64,000 nucleotides of DNA, from positions 186,001-250,000 of the forward strand of contig JADJFT010000008.1 of the NCBI GenBank assembly GCA_016708465.1, in the 5' to 3' direction. This DNA is from Rhodanobacteraceae bacterium (GTDB taxonomy: Bacteria > Pseudomonadota > Gammaproteobacteria > Xanthomonadales > Ahniellaceae). Every line of letters begins with the position of its first letter. The first letter of the stretch is position 1. Under the pieces are notes generated by a model. The model made no database searches. It saw only the letters and a list, made by a program, of their open reading frames with translations, and was not told the DNA's origin. Both the position numbers and the translations under genes were made by a program. Below, one piece after another: positions 27,317 through 35,361 of the stretch.

Positions 27317-29905
27317 ATGCACCAGCATTACGACCCGAAATCGATCGAAGCCGCCGCACAGGCCTACTGGGCTCGCACCCGCGCCTATGAGGTCACGGAA
27401 GATCGGAGCAAACCGAAGTACTACGTGTTGTCGATGTTGCCCTATCCATCGGGCGCGCTGCACATGGGTCATGTGCGCAATTACACGATCGGCGACGTGA
27501 TCAGCCGCTTCCAGCGCATGAATGGCAAAAACGTATTGCAGCCGATGGGCTGGGATGCTTTTGGCCTGCCGGCCGAGAATGCCGCGATCAAGAACCACAC
27601 CGCGCCGGCGAAGTGGACCTACGCCAACATCGAACACATGCGTGGCCAACTCCAAGCACTCGGCTACGCGATCGACTGGACCCGCGAATTCGCCACCTGC
27701 CGGCCGGATTACTACCGTTGGGAACAATTGTTCTTCACGCGACTGTTCAAGCGCGGTCTGGTTTATCGCCGCAATTCGGTGGTGAACTGGGACCCGGTGG
27801 ACGAAACCGTGCTCGCCAACGAGCAGGTCATCGATGGTCGCGGCTGGCGTTCTGGCGCGGTCGTCGAGCGTCGTGAGATTCCGCAGTGGTTCTTCAAGAT
27901 CACCGCCTACGCCGAAGAACTGCTGAACGAACTCGACCATCTGCCCGGCTGGCCGGAAGCAGTCAAGACCATGCAGCGCAACTGGATCGGGCGCTCGGAA
28001 GGGCTGGAGATTGATTTTGCCGTGGCCGGCGAATCGACGCCGCTGCGGGTCTATACGACGCGCCCGGATACGCTGATGGGCGTCACCTTTGTATCGGTCG
28101 CGGCCGAGCATCCATTGGCGATCAAAGCAGCGCATGCGAACCCGGAACTGGCGGCTTTCATTGAAGAATGCCGCCATGGCGCGACGGCCGAGGCAGCGTT
28201 GGAAACACAGGAGAAACGCGGCGTCGCGACCGGCACCTTTGCGACGCACCCGATCAGTGGCGAACGTGTGCCGATTTGGGTGGCGAATTTCGTGCTGATG
28301 GGCTACGGCACCGGCGCAGTAATGGCGGTGCCCGGTCACGACGAACGCGACCATGAATTCGCGCTCAAGTATGCGCTGCCGATCAAACAAGTGATCCGTC
28401 CGCTGGATGGTGGCGAGATTGATGTGCAGGCTGCGGCGTATAGCGAACATGGGCTACTGCTGAACTCAGGCGCCTATGACGGCATGACCTTTGAACAGAG
28501 CTTCAAGGCGATCGCCGAGCGGCTGGAGAAGTGCAAATCCGGCGCCCGCAAGGTGAACTATCGTCTGCGTGATTGGGGCGTGAGTCGCCAGCGCTACTGG
28601 GGCTGCCCGGTGCCGATCATTTATTGCCCTGCTTGCAGTGCGGTGGCCGTGCCGGAAGACCAGTTGCCGGTGATATTGCCGGAAGATGTGGCGTTTTCGG
28701 GGGTGAAGTCACCGATCAAGGCCGATCCGGAGTGGCGCAAAACCATTTGCCCACAGTGCGGCGGTGCGGCGGAGCGCGAGACCGACACCTTCGATACCTT
28801 CATGGAGTCGAGTTGGTATTACGCACGCTACACCTCGCCGGGTGCGACCGATCTGGTCGACGAGCGCGCGAATTACTGGCTGCCGGTCGATCAATACATC
28901 GGCGGCATCGAACACGCCATCCTGCACCTGTTGTACGCGCGCTTCTTCCACAAGCTGATGCGTGATGCCGGATTGGTGAAGACCGATGAACCGGCGACCA
29001 ATTTGCTGTGTCAGGGCATGGTCATCGCGGAAACCTTCTTTCGTGAACAGGCGAACGGCGGCAAGGAATGGTTCAATCCGGCCGATGTCGAGATCGAACG
29101 CGACGAGCGCGGTCGCATTACTGGCGCCAAGCTCACCGCTGACGGCCAGTCGGTGCAGATTGGCGGCACCGAGAAAATGTCGAAATCGAAGAACAATGGG
29201 GTCGATCCGCAGTTGATGATCGATCGTTATGGCGCCGACACCGTGCGCCTGTTTTCGATGTTCGCATCGCCGCCAGAAATGTCGCTGGACTGGAACGAGT
29301 CCGGTGTCGAAGGCATGGCACGCTTTCTGCGCCGTTTGTGGGCGGGCGTGCAATCACATGTTGCGGCAGGCGCGGCGGTGAAGCTTGATGCTGCAGTTTT
29401 GACCGCCGAGCAGAAGGCGATGCGGCGCAAGCTGCATGAAACCATCGCTAAAGTCGGCGACGATCTCGGCCGTCGCCACACCTTCAATACTGCGATTGCT
29501 GCGATCATGGAGTTGATGAACGCGCTCGCAAAGTTCGACGATGCATCCGCTGCGGCACACGGTGTACGTCAGGACGCTTGGACCGCGATCACGCTGATGC
29601 TGAACCCGATTGTGCCGCATACCACACATGCGCTGTGGCAGACACTCGGGCATGTTGAAACCCAGATCGATGATCAGCCGTGGCCGCAGGCCGACGATGC
29701 AGCTTTGGTGCGCGATTCAATCACGCTGGCGGTACAGGTGAACGGCAAGTTGCGTGGTCAGATTGAAGTGTCGGCCACCGCATCGAAGGAAGATACCGAG
29801 GCGGCTGCGCGTGCCGATGTCTGCGTGCAGAAGTTCCTCGACGGTGTGAGCATCCGCAAAGTCATCGTCGTTCCCGGAAAAATCGTCAACATCGTGGCGA
29901 ACTGA
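27317..29905 (+). CDS. leuS: Leucyl-tRNA synthetase
   Basis: An 862-residue class I aminoacyl-tRNA synthetase. The HIGH motif is in PYPSGALHMGHVRNYTIGD, the CP1 editing domain runs from about 225 to 415 (VYTTRPDTLMGVTF, GTGAVMAVPGHDERD), and the KMSKS motif is in GGTEKMSKSKNNGVDPQ. The ATG at 27317 (MHQHYDPKSIE) matches the family start; an upstream TTG at 27284 would add 11 unlikely residues. First gene of a tightly packed rightward run with lptE and holA. Confidence 0.97.
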   Translation: MHQHYDPKSIEAAAQAYWARTRAYEVTEDRSKPKYYVLSMLPYPSGALHMGHVRNYTIGDVISRFQRMNGKNVLQPMGWDAFGLPAENAAIKNHTAPAKWTYANIEHMRGQLQALGYAIDWTREFATCRPDYYRWEQLFFTRLFKRGLVYRRNSVVNWDPVDETVLANEQVIDGRGWRSGAVVERREIPQWFFKITAYAEELLNELDHLPGWPEAVKTMQRNWIGRSEGLEIDFAVAGESTPLRVYTTRPDTLMGVTFVSVAAEHPLAIKAAHANPELAAFIEECRHGATAEAALETQEKRGVATGTFATHPISGERVPIWVANFVLMGYGTGAVMAVPGHDERDHEFALKYALPIKQVIRPLDGGEIDVQAAAYSEHGLLLNSGAYDGMTFEQSFKAIAERLEKCKSGARKVNYRLRDWGVSRQRYWGCPVPIIYCPACSAVAVPEDQLPVILPEDVAFSGVKSPIKADPEWRKTICPQCGGAAERETDTFDTFMESSWYYARYTSPGATDLVDERANYWLPVDQYIGGIEHAILHLLYARFFHKLMRDAGLVKTDEPATNLLCQGMVIAETFFREQANGGKEWFNPADVEIERDERGRITGAKLTADGQSVQIGGTEKMSKSKNNGVDPQLMIDRYGADTVRLFSMFASPPEMSLDWNESGVEGMARFLRRLWAGVQSHVAAGAAVKLDAAVLTAEQKAMRRKLHETIAKVGDDLGRRHTFNTAIAAIMELMNALAKFDDASAAAHGVRQDAWTAITLMLNPIVPHTTHALWQTLGHVETQIDDQPWPQADDAALVRDSITLAVQVNGKLRGQIEVSATASKEDTEAAARADVCVQKFLDGVSIRKVIVVPGKIVNIVAN

Positions 29906-29906
29906 G

Positions 29907-30386
29907 ATGCGTGCATCCTTGTTCGTCGTAATCCTGGTGCTCGCTGGTTGCGGCTTCCATTTGCGCGAGCAGACGCAGTTGCCCGCTGCGTTGCAGGAAT
30001 TGCGCATCGAAGTCGCCGACCCGTTCAGCCCGATCGGACGAGAGTTGGGCCGGTCACTGATGCGTGCCGGTGCGACCCTGCACGAGGATGCAACGGACAA
30101 GGTTGCGGTGCTGCGGATTCATGCCGACGCTTTGAACACGCTGCCGTTATCGGTCAGTGGTAGCGCACGTGTGCAGGAGTATCAGGTCTTGCACCGCGTC
30201 GAGTTTGAAGTCGTTGCGGCCGACGGTACGGTTCTGGTTGCGCGCAACGCGATCGAGCGTCGCCGCGACTATCGCTTCGACGAAACTCAGGCGCTGGGCG
30301 CTGCGGCCGAAGATGAGTTGGCGCGCAAAGAGCTGCGGCGCGACACCTTGGCCGCATTGTTGCGGCGGATCGAAGCGATCCACTGA
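29907..30386 (+). CDS. lptE: LPS-assembly lipoprotein LptE
   Basis: A 159-residue outer-membrane lipoprotein that plugs the LptD barrel. The lipobox LVLAGCGFHLRE gives acylation at about Cys15. The body has the LptE pattern LRIEVADPFSPIGRELGRSL and VLHRVEFEVVAADGTVLV. It begins one base after the leuS stop and its own TGA overlaps the holA ATG, matching the widespread leuS-lptE-holA order. Confidence 0.95.
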   Translation: MRASLFVVILVLAGCGFHLREQTQLPAALQELRIEVADPFSPIGRELGRSLMRAGATLHEDATDKVAVLRIHADALNTLPLSVSGSARVQEYQVLHRVEFEVVAADGTVLVARNAIERRRDYRFDETQALGAAAEDELARKELRRDTLAALLRRIEAIH

Positions 30387-31408
30387 TGAGCGCCGCTACG
30401 CAATTCACTAGCCGTATCGCGACGGCGACAGCGCTGAAGCCGGTGTATTTGATTGCCGGCGACGAACACCTGTTGGTGATTGAAGCTGCCGATGCACTGC
30501 GCAGCCGTGCGCGCGCGCTTGGCTACAGCGAGCGCGAGATCCACGATGTCGATTCGAAATTCGACTGGAACGACCTCGCGCGGTCGGGCGCGGCGATGTC
30601 ATTGTTCGCATCGCGACGGTTGATCGAACTGCGCCTGCCGACCGGCAAGCCGGGCACTGAAGGTTCCGCGGCGATCCAGGAATGGTGTGAACGCGCGCCG
30701 ACTGACTGCGTACTGCTGATCACCTGCATGCAATGGGCAAAGAAGCAGGAAGGCAAGTGGACACAGGCGGTCGATCGCTGCGGTGTGTTCTTGGTGTTGT
30801 GGCCGCTGAAACCCGATGAGTTGCCGGCTTGGGTGCAGTCGCGTGCCGCGTCGCGTTCAGTCCAGTTGACGGCGGATGCGGGGGACGCGCTGGTGCGTCG
30901 TACCGAAGGCAATCTGCTGGCGTGTGCGCAAGAGATCGACAAGCTCGCGCTGCTCGCCAACGGGCGCCGGATCGATGAGCGCGAGTTGGAGGATCTGGTC
31001 GCTGACTCTGCGCGTTTCGATGTCTTCAGGATGGTCGAAGCAGCGTTTGCTGGTGATGGCGCGCGCGCACGGCGCATGCTCGCGTCACTGCGTGCAGAAG
31101 GCGAAGCACCGGCGACGCTGATGGCATGGTTATTGTCGAGTCTGCAGGCAGCGACGCGGCTATCGCAACTGCCTCGCGCTCAGCAGTCCGGCGCGTTTCG
31201 TAACGAGGGCATCTGGGGTACGCGCGACGCTGCCTTTCGCAAAGCATTAGCACGCGGTGACACACGGTTCTGGGAGTCGCGATTGGCCGAGGCGGCGCGT
31301 GTCGATCGACTCGCCAAGGGGCGGGGTGTGGATGATCCATTCCTGGCGCTCGAACGCTTGCTGCTGCGCATCAGCGATGTCCGCGCCAGCAAACGCATGC
31401 TGGCGTGA
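30386..31408 (+). CDS. holA: DNA polymerase III subunit delta
   Basis: A 340-residue clamp-loader subunit that opens the beta clamp. The N-terminal part has KPVYLIAGDEHLLVIEAADALR, the middle FDWNDLARSGAAMSLFASRRLIELRLP, then the RTEGNLLACAQEIDKLAL segment and the C-terminal collar domain. Length and order fit HolA. It overlaps lptE by one base and nadD by four. Confidence 0.95.
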   Translation: MSAATQFTSRIATATALKPVYLIAGDEHLLVIEAADALRSRARALGYSEREIHDVDSKFDWNDLARSGAAMSLFASRRLIELRLPTGKPGTEGSAAIQEWCERAPTDCVLLITCMQWAKKQEGKWTQAVDRCGVFLVLWPLKPDELPAWVQSRAASRSVQLTADAGDALVRRTEGNLLACAQEIDKLALLANGRRIDERELEDLVADSARFDVFRMVEAAFAGDGARARRMLASLRAEGEAPATLMAWLLSSLQAATRLSQLPRAQQSGAFRNEGIWGTRDAAFRKALARGDTRFWESRLAEAARVDRLAKGRGVDDPFLALERLLLRISDVRASKRMLA

Positions 31409-32064
31409 TCGGCGTGTTGACGGCCATTTTCGGCGGCACCTTCGATCCGGTTCACATCGGTCACTTGCGCGTCGCGGTCGAGATCAGTGAAGCCCTGGAC
31501 GCCGATGTCCGAATGTTGCCAGCGCCAGTTCCGCCGCATCGTCCGCAGCCGCTAGCGACTGCTGAACAGCGACTCGCGATGCTTGGGCTTGGCGTGCACG
31601 GGTGTGCGCGCCTGTATGCAGACGATCGCGAGTTGCGCCGTGCTGGTCCGAGTTACAGCGTCGATACCGTGGTGGAACTGCGCGGCGAACTCGGCCCGGA
31701 GACGCCACTGGTGCTATGCATCGGTGCGGATGCCTTCGCCGGGTTCGCGACTTGGCATCGTTACGAATACATCCTCGAACTCGCGCATATTTTGATCCTG
31801 ACGCGGCCCGGCAGTGTCGATCGCGTCGCCTGGCCGGAAGCCTTGCGTGCAGAAGCGGTCAGACGTCGTGGCGGGCTGGCGGAATTGCGTGAACAGGCGG
31901 CGGGGCGTATCGCTGAACTCGCGGTGACGCCGCTCGCAATCTCGGCCACAGCAGTGCGTACGCTGGTCGCTGCGGGCCGCAATCCGCGTTTTTTGCTGCC
32001 GGAAACGGTTGCCGCTTACATCGAGCAGAACGGTCTGTATCGGTCTGGATCGGTGCGCGACTGA
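31405..32064 (+). CDS. nadD: Nicotinate-nucleotide adenylyltransferase
   Basis: A cytosolic enzyme that adenylates nicotinate mononucleotide in NAD synthesis. The nucleotidyltransferase signature GGTFDPVHIGHLR is at the start, and ISATAVRTLVAAGRNPRFLLP plus VAAYIEQNGLY close the protein, the equivalent of the usual ISSTxIR motif. Length is 219 residues from GTG 31405, which overlaps the holA stop; GTG 31414 is an alternative start. Confidence 0.95.
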   Translation: MIGVLTAIFGGTFDPVHIGHLRVAVEISEALDADVRMLPAPVPPHRPQPLATAEQRLAMLGLGVHGCARLYADDRELRRAGPSYSVDTVVELRGELGPETPLVLCIGADAFAGFATWHRYEYILELAHILILTRPGSVDRVAWPEALRAEAVRRRGGLAELREQAAGRIAELAVTPLAISATAVRTLVAAGRNPRFLLPETVAAYIEQNGLYRSGSVRD

Positions 32065-32114
32065 CCTATACTGCCGGGACAACGGCAGTTCGCCGTGCCG
32101 AGGAGAATCTCGAT

Positions 32115-32684
32115 TTGAACACGACCTCAAAAGCCAAGCCGAAAGCAAAGACGACGGCGCGCAAAGCGCCCGCGAAGAAACCGGCGTCGGGTACGCGCAA
32201 GCCACCGGCAAAGAAGAAATCTGGCGCGAAAAAGCCAACCAAGAAAGTCGCCGTGAAGAAATTGGCGCCGCCGCGCAAGCTGACTACGAAACCCGAAGCT
32301 GTTGCAGCAACGCCGGTCCCGCTGGCGCTGGCCAAGGAAACTGCGCTGCTGCGCAAACAAGTGATTGCGGCGCTGGATGAACTTAAAGCCAAGGAAGTGA
32401 ACGAGATCGACATCCGGGCCAAGGCCTCGTTTGCTGATTTGCTGTTTATCGCCAGCGGTACGTCGACCCGTCACGTTAAGTCGATTGCCGATGAAGTCGT
32501 CAAGTTCGTCAAGAAGGCCGGCATGATGCCGCTCGGTATTGAGGGCGAGAAGGAAGCCGAATGGGTTCTGGTCGATCTCGGCGACATCGTCGTGCATGTG
32601 ATGCTGCCGCGCATCCGCGAGTTCTACGGTCTGGAACGGCTGTGGAGTGTCGGCGGCGACGACGACGCTGAAGCCGCACCCTGA
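32115..32684 (+). CDS. rsfS: Ribosomal silencing factor RsfS with a long basic N-terminal extension
   Basis: RsfS binds L14 on the 50S subunit and blocks subunit joining when nutrients are scarce. The conserved domain covers about residues 75-180 (VIAALDELKAKEVNEIDIRA, FADLLFIASGTSTRHVKSIA, EWVLVDLGDIVVHVMLP, FYGLERLW). In front are about 70 residues rich in Lys, Ala and Pro, resembling a histone H1 tail. Most RsfS proteins are near 105-130 residues. The TTG at 32115 has a strong GAGGAGA site nine bases before it, so the extension is probably translated. Confidence 0.92.
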   Translation: MNTTSKAKPKAKTTARKAPAKKPASGTRKPPAKKKSGAKKPTKKVAVKKLAPPRKLTTKPEAVAATPVPLALAKETALLRKQVIAALDELKAKEVNEIDIRAKASFADLLFIASGTSTRHVKSIADEVVKFVKKAGMMPLGIEGEKEAEWVLVDLGDIVVHVMLPRIREFYGLERLWSVGGDDDAEAAP

Positions 32685-32697
32685 TTCCGCTCACCGC

Positions 32698-33168
32698 ATG
32701 CGTATCCGCCTGCTGACGATAAGCGAGCGCCAGCCTGCTTGGGTCAACGATGGGTTTGTGGAGTACGCCAAACGTCTGCCCAAGCACCTCGCGCCGGAAC
32801 TGGTCGAGTTGCCGCTGGCAAAGCGCGGTAAAGGTGGTGATTCGGCCAAGCACAAGGTCGAGGAGTCCGAGCGACTGTTGAACGCCATGGGTCGCGATGT
32901 CCAGTTGATCGCGCTGGATGAGCGCGGGGTCGCCTGGACCAGCGTGCAACTTGCCGAGCAGATGCGCCGTTGGACGCTGGATGGCCGCGATGTCGCGCTC
33001 GCCATCGGCGGTCCCGACGGGCATGCACCGTTTTTGCTGGAACGTGCCAGCGCACGCTGGTCGCTGTCGCCGCTGACTTTGCCGCATGGTCTGGTACGTG
33101 TGGTGATCGCCGAGCAGTTGTATCGCGCCCATTCGATTCTCGAAGGGCATCCTTATCACCGCGCCTGA
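32698..33168 (+). CDS. rlmH: 23S rRNA (pseudouridine-1915-N3)-methyltransferase RlmH
   Basis: A 156-residue SPOUT methyltransferase that modifies helix 69 of 23S rRNA. It starts MRIRLLTISERQPAWVNDGF and has the knot motifs ALAIGGPDGHAPFLLERA and the C-terminal LPHGLVRVVIAEQLYRAHSI with final HPYHRA. Length is exactly that of the family. It follows rsfS by 13 bp, the usual order. Confidence 0.96.
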   Translation: MRIRLLTISERQPAWVNDGFVEYAKRLPKHLAPELVELPLAKRGKGGDSAKHKVEESERLLNAMGRDVQLIALDERGVAWTSVQLAEQMRRWTLDGRDVALAIGGPDGHAPFLLERASARWSLSPLTLPHGLVRVVIAEQLYRAHSILEGHPYHRA

Positions 33169-33176
33169 GTCCGCCC

Positions 33177-33749
33177 ATGCACCTGTTCCTTGCTTCGCAG
33201 TCGCCGCGCCGGCGTGAATTGCTGAACCAGATCGGCGTCGTGTTCGAGCCGCTCGAAGTGAGCATCGATGAAACCCCGGCGATGGACGAATCACCGCTCG
33301 ATTACGTGCGCCGAGTTGCTCGCGAAAAGGCCGGCGCAGGCCTGTTGCAGGTAGCCGCCGTGCCGGGGGCGTTGGTGCTTGGGGCCGACACCGAAGTGGT
33401 GCTCGACGGCATCGTGTTCGGCAAGCCAGTGGATGCCGCAGATGCCACGCGCATGCTGCGTCTGTTGTCCGGGCGTACCCATCGGGTGATCTCGGCGGTG
33501 GCGTTGGTCAGTGGCGGCCGTGAGGCCGAAACGGTGTCGGAGTCCGAGGTGCGCTTTGCGTCCATCGACGAACAGGAAATCGCTGCTTATATCGCTACCG
33601 GCGAGCCCTTTGGCAAGGCGGGTGCTTACGCCATTCAGGGCCGTGGCGCGACATTCGTCGCCCATCTGTCCGGCAGTTTCTCAGCGGTCATGGGCCTGCC
33701 TTTGCACGAGACGGCCGGGTTGCTGCGTGGTTTTGGATTCGCAGTGTAA
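33177..33749 (+). CDS. maf: Maf family nucleoside triphosphate pyrophosphatase
   Basis: A 190-residue enzyme that hydrolyses non-canonical or certain canonical NTPs to the monophosphate. The N-terminal signature ASQSPRRRELLNQIG is present, followed by GADTEVVLDGIVFGKP and GEPFGKAGAYAIQGRGATFVA. The segment pattern suits the dTTP/UTP (YhdE) subgroup, as expected next to rng, though the two subgroups can be confused. It is 8 bp after rlmH. Confidence 0.93.
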   Translation: MHLFLASQSPRRRELLNQIGVVFEPLEVSIDETPAMDESPLDYVRRVAREKAGAGLLQVAAVPGALVLGADTEVVLDGIVFGKPVDAADATRMLRLLSGRTHRVISAVALVSGGREAETVSESEVRFASIDEQEIAAYIATGEPFGKAGAYAIQGRGATFVAHLSGSFSAVMGLPLHETAGLLRGFGFAV

Positions 33750-33851
33750 GAAATTCGTGATTCGCGTTTGTTTGCCGCAAGTCAATCCGCGGACTATCGC
33801 AGTTCATCGGCGGCAGGCTATAAGTGCATTGAAGCCGAACGGAAGAGCCGT

Positions 33852-35324
33852 GTGAGCGAAGAGATTCTGATTAATGTGACGCCGCGAGAGACGCGCGTCG
33901 CCCTCGTCGAGAACGGCATGCTGCAGGAGGTCTACGTCGAACGTGCCTCGCGCCGTGGTTATGTCGGCAACATCTACAATGGCCGAGTGCAGCGGGTGAT
34001 GCCGGGCATGCAGGCGGCTTTTGTCGAGGTCGGTTTGGATCGCGCCGAGTTTTTGCATGCGTCCGACATCGTGCGCACGCCGTCGCCGGATATCGATGCG
34101 CCGGAAGGGCTGGCGCCGACCCCGCCGATCAACGAATTGCTGCACGAAGGCCAGGAAGTGATCGTGCAGATCGTGAAGGACCCGATCGGCAGCAAGGGCG
34201 CGCGCTTGACGACGCATCTGTCCTTGCCGTCGCGATACTTGGTATTGCTCGCAAGCAGCAAACAAATCGGCGTATCAGCGCGTATCGAGGACGAGACCGA
34301 GCGCGCGCGCCTGAAAGACCTGATGCTCGCGCTCGCTTCGGAGCGTGAGCATGGTTATATCGTGCGGACCAATGCCGATGGCGTCGGTGAGGAATCGCTG
34401 AAAGACGACATCATTTATCTGCAGAAAGTCTGGCGAGCAGTGAGTGCTCGCTTCGCAAATGCGAAGATCGGCGATTGCGTTTACGAGGACCTGAGTCTGC
34501 CGCTACGTTCGGTGCGCGATCACATGCGCCACAACATCGGCAAGGTACGTGTCGATTCGCGCGAAGCCTACGAGCGACTGTTGAAGTTTGCACACCAGTT
34601 CATGCCGGCGTGGGTGGAGCGGGTCGAACACTATCCGGGTGAACGGCCAATCTTCGATCTGTACGGTGTCGAGGATGAAATCCAGCGCGCTTTGAAGAAA
34701 GAAGTGCCATTGAAATCAGGTGGTTACCTGATTGTCGATCAAACCGAAGCGATGACCACGGTAGACGTCAATACTGGCGCCTATCTCGGCACGCGCAATC
34801 TCGAAGAGACGGTGTATCGCACCAATCTGGAAGCGGCGCAGTCGGTCGCTCGACAACTACGGCTACGTAACCTCGGCGGCATCATCATCATCGACTTCAT
34901 CGACATGACTGACGAGGAACATAAGCGTCAAGTGCTGCGTCAGTTGGAAAAAGCGCTGACGCGCGACCATGCCAAGACCACGGTCTACGAAATGTCGCCA
35001 CTCGGTTTAGTCGAAATGACGCGCAAGCGCACTACTGAAAGCCTCGAACGACAATTGTGCGAACCCTGCCCAGCGTGTGCCGGGCGCAGCACGATGAAGA
35101 CGCCCGAAACCGTGTGCTACGAGATTTTCCGCGAGATTACGCGTGCAGTGCGTCAGTTCGATGCCGAGAAGCTGCTGGTATTGGCTGCGCCAAAGGTCGT
35201 CGCACGGATCCTCGACGAGGAGTCCGCTGCCGTCGCCGAACTGGAAGAGTTCATCGGCAAGACCATCAGCTTCCAGCCAGAAGATCAGTATTCGCAGGAA
35301 CAGTACGACGTGGTGGTGATGTGA
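33852..35324 (+). CDS. rng: Ribonuclease G
   Basis: A 490-residue endoribonuclease that trims the 5' end of 16S rRNA and degrades mRNAs. It has the N-terminal S1 domain (about 38-125), the metal-site motifs VDVNTGAYLGTRNLEETVYRT and IIIDFIDMTDEEHK, and the zinc-link cysteines in LCEPCPACAGRS. The GTG at 33852 with GGAAGAG before it gives the family length. It follows maf and precedes yhdP, the usual gamma-proteobacterial order. Confidence 0.96.
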   Translation: MSEEILINVTPRETRVALVENGMLQEVYVERASRRGYVGNIYNGRVQRVMPGMQAAFVEVGLDRAEFLHASDIVRTPSPDIDAPEGLAPTPPINELLHEGQEVIVQIVKDPIGSKGARLTTHLSLPSRYLVLLASSKQIGVSARIEDETERARLKDLMLALASEREHGYIVRTNADGVGEESLKDDIIYLQKVWRAVSARFANAKIGDCVYEDLSLPLRSVRDHMRHNIGKVRVDSREAYERLLKFAHQFMPAWVERVEHYPGERPIFDLYGVEDEIQRALKKEVPLKSGGYLIVDQTEAMTTVDVNTGAYLGTRNLEETVYRTNLEAAQSVARQLRLRNLGGIIIIDFIDMTDEEHKRQVLRQLEKALTRDHAKTTVYEMSPLGLVEMTRKRTTESLERQLCEPCPACAGRSTMKTPETVCYEIFREITRAVRQFDAEKLLVLAAPKVVARILDEESAAVAELEEFIGKTISFQPEDQYSQEQYDVVVM

Positions 35325-35361
35325 GCGATCGCGCCGCCGTTGCGATGAAGGAGTGGTGCGG

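Noticed and set aside
27128..28450. 440-codon minus-strand open frame
   Set aside because: It lies antisense to leuS and amidohydrolase sequence; the leuS frame has full family motifs, so this is a shadow frame from GC bias.
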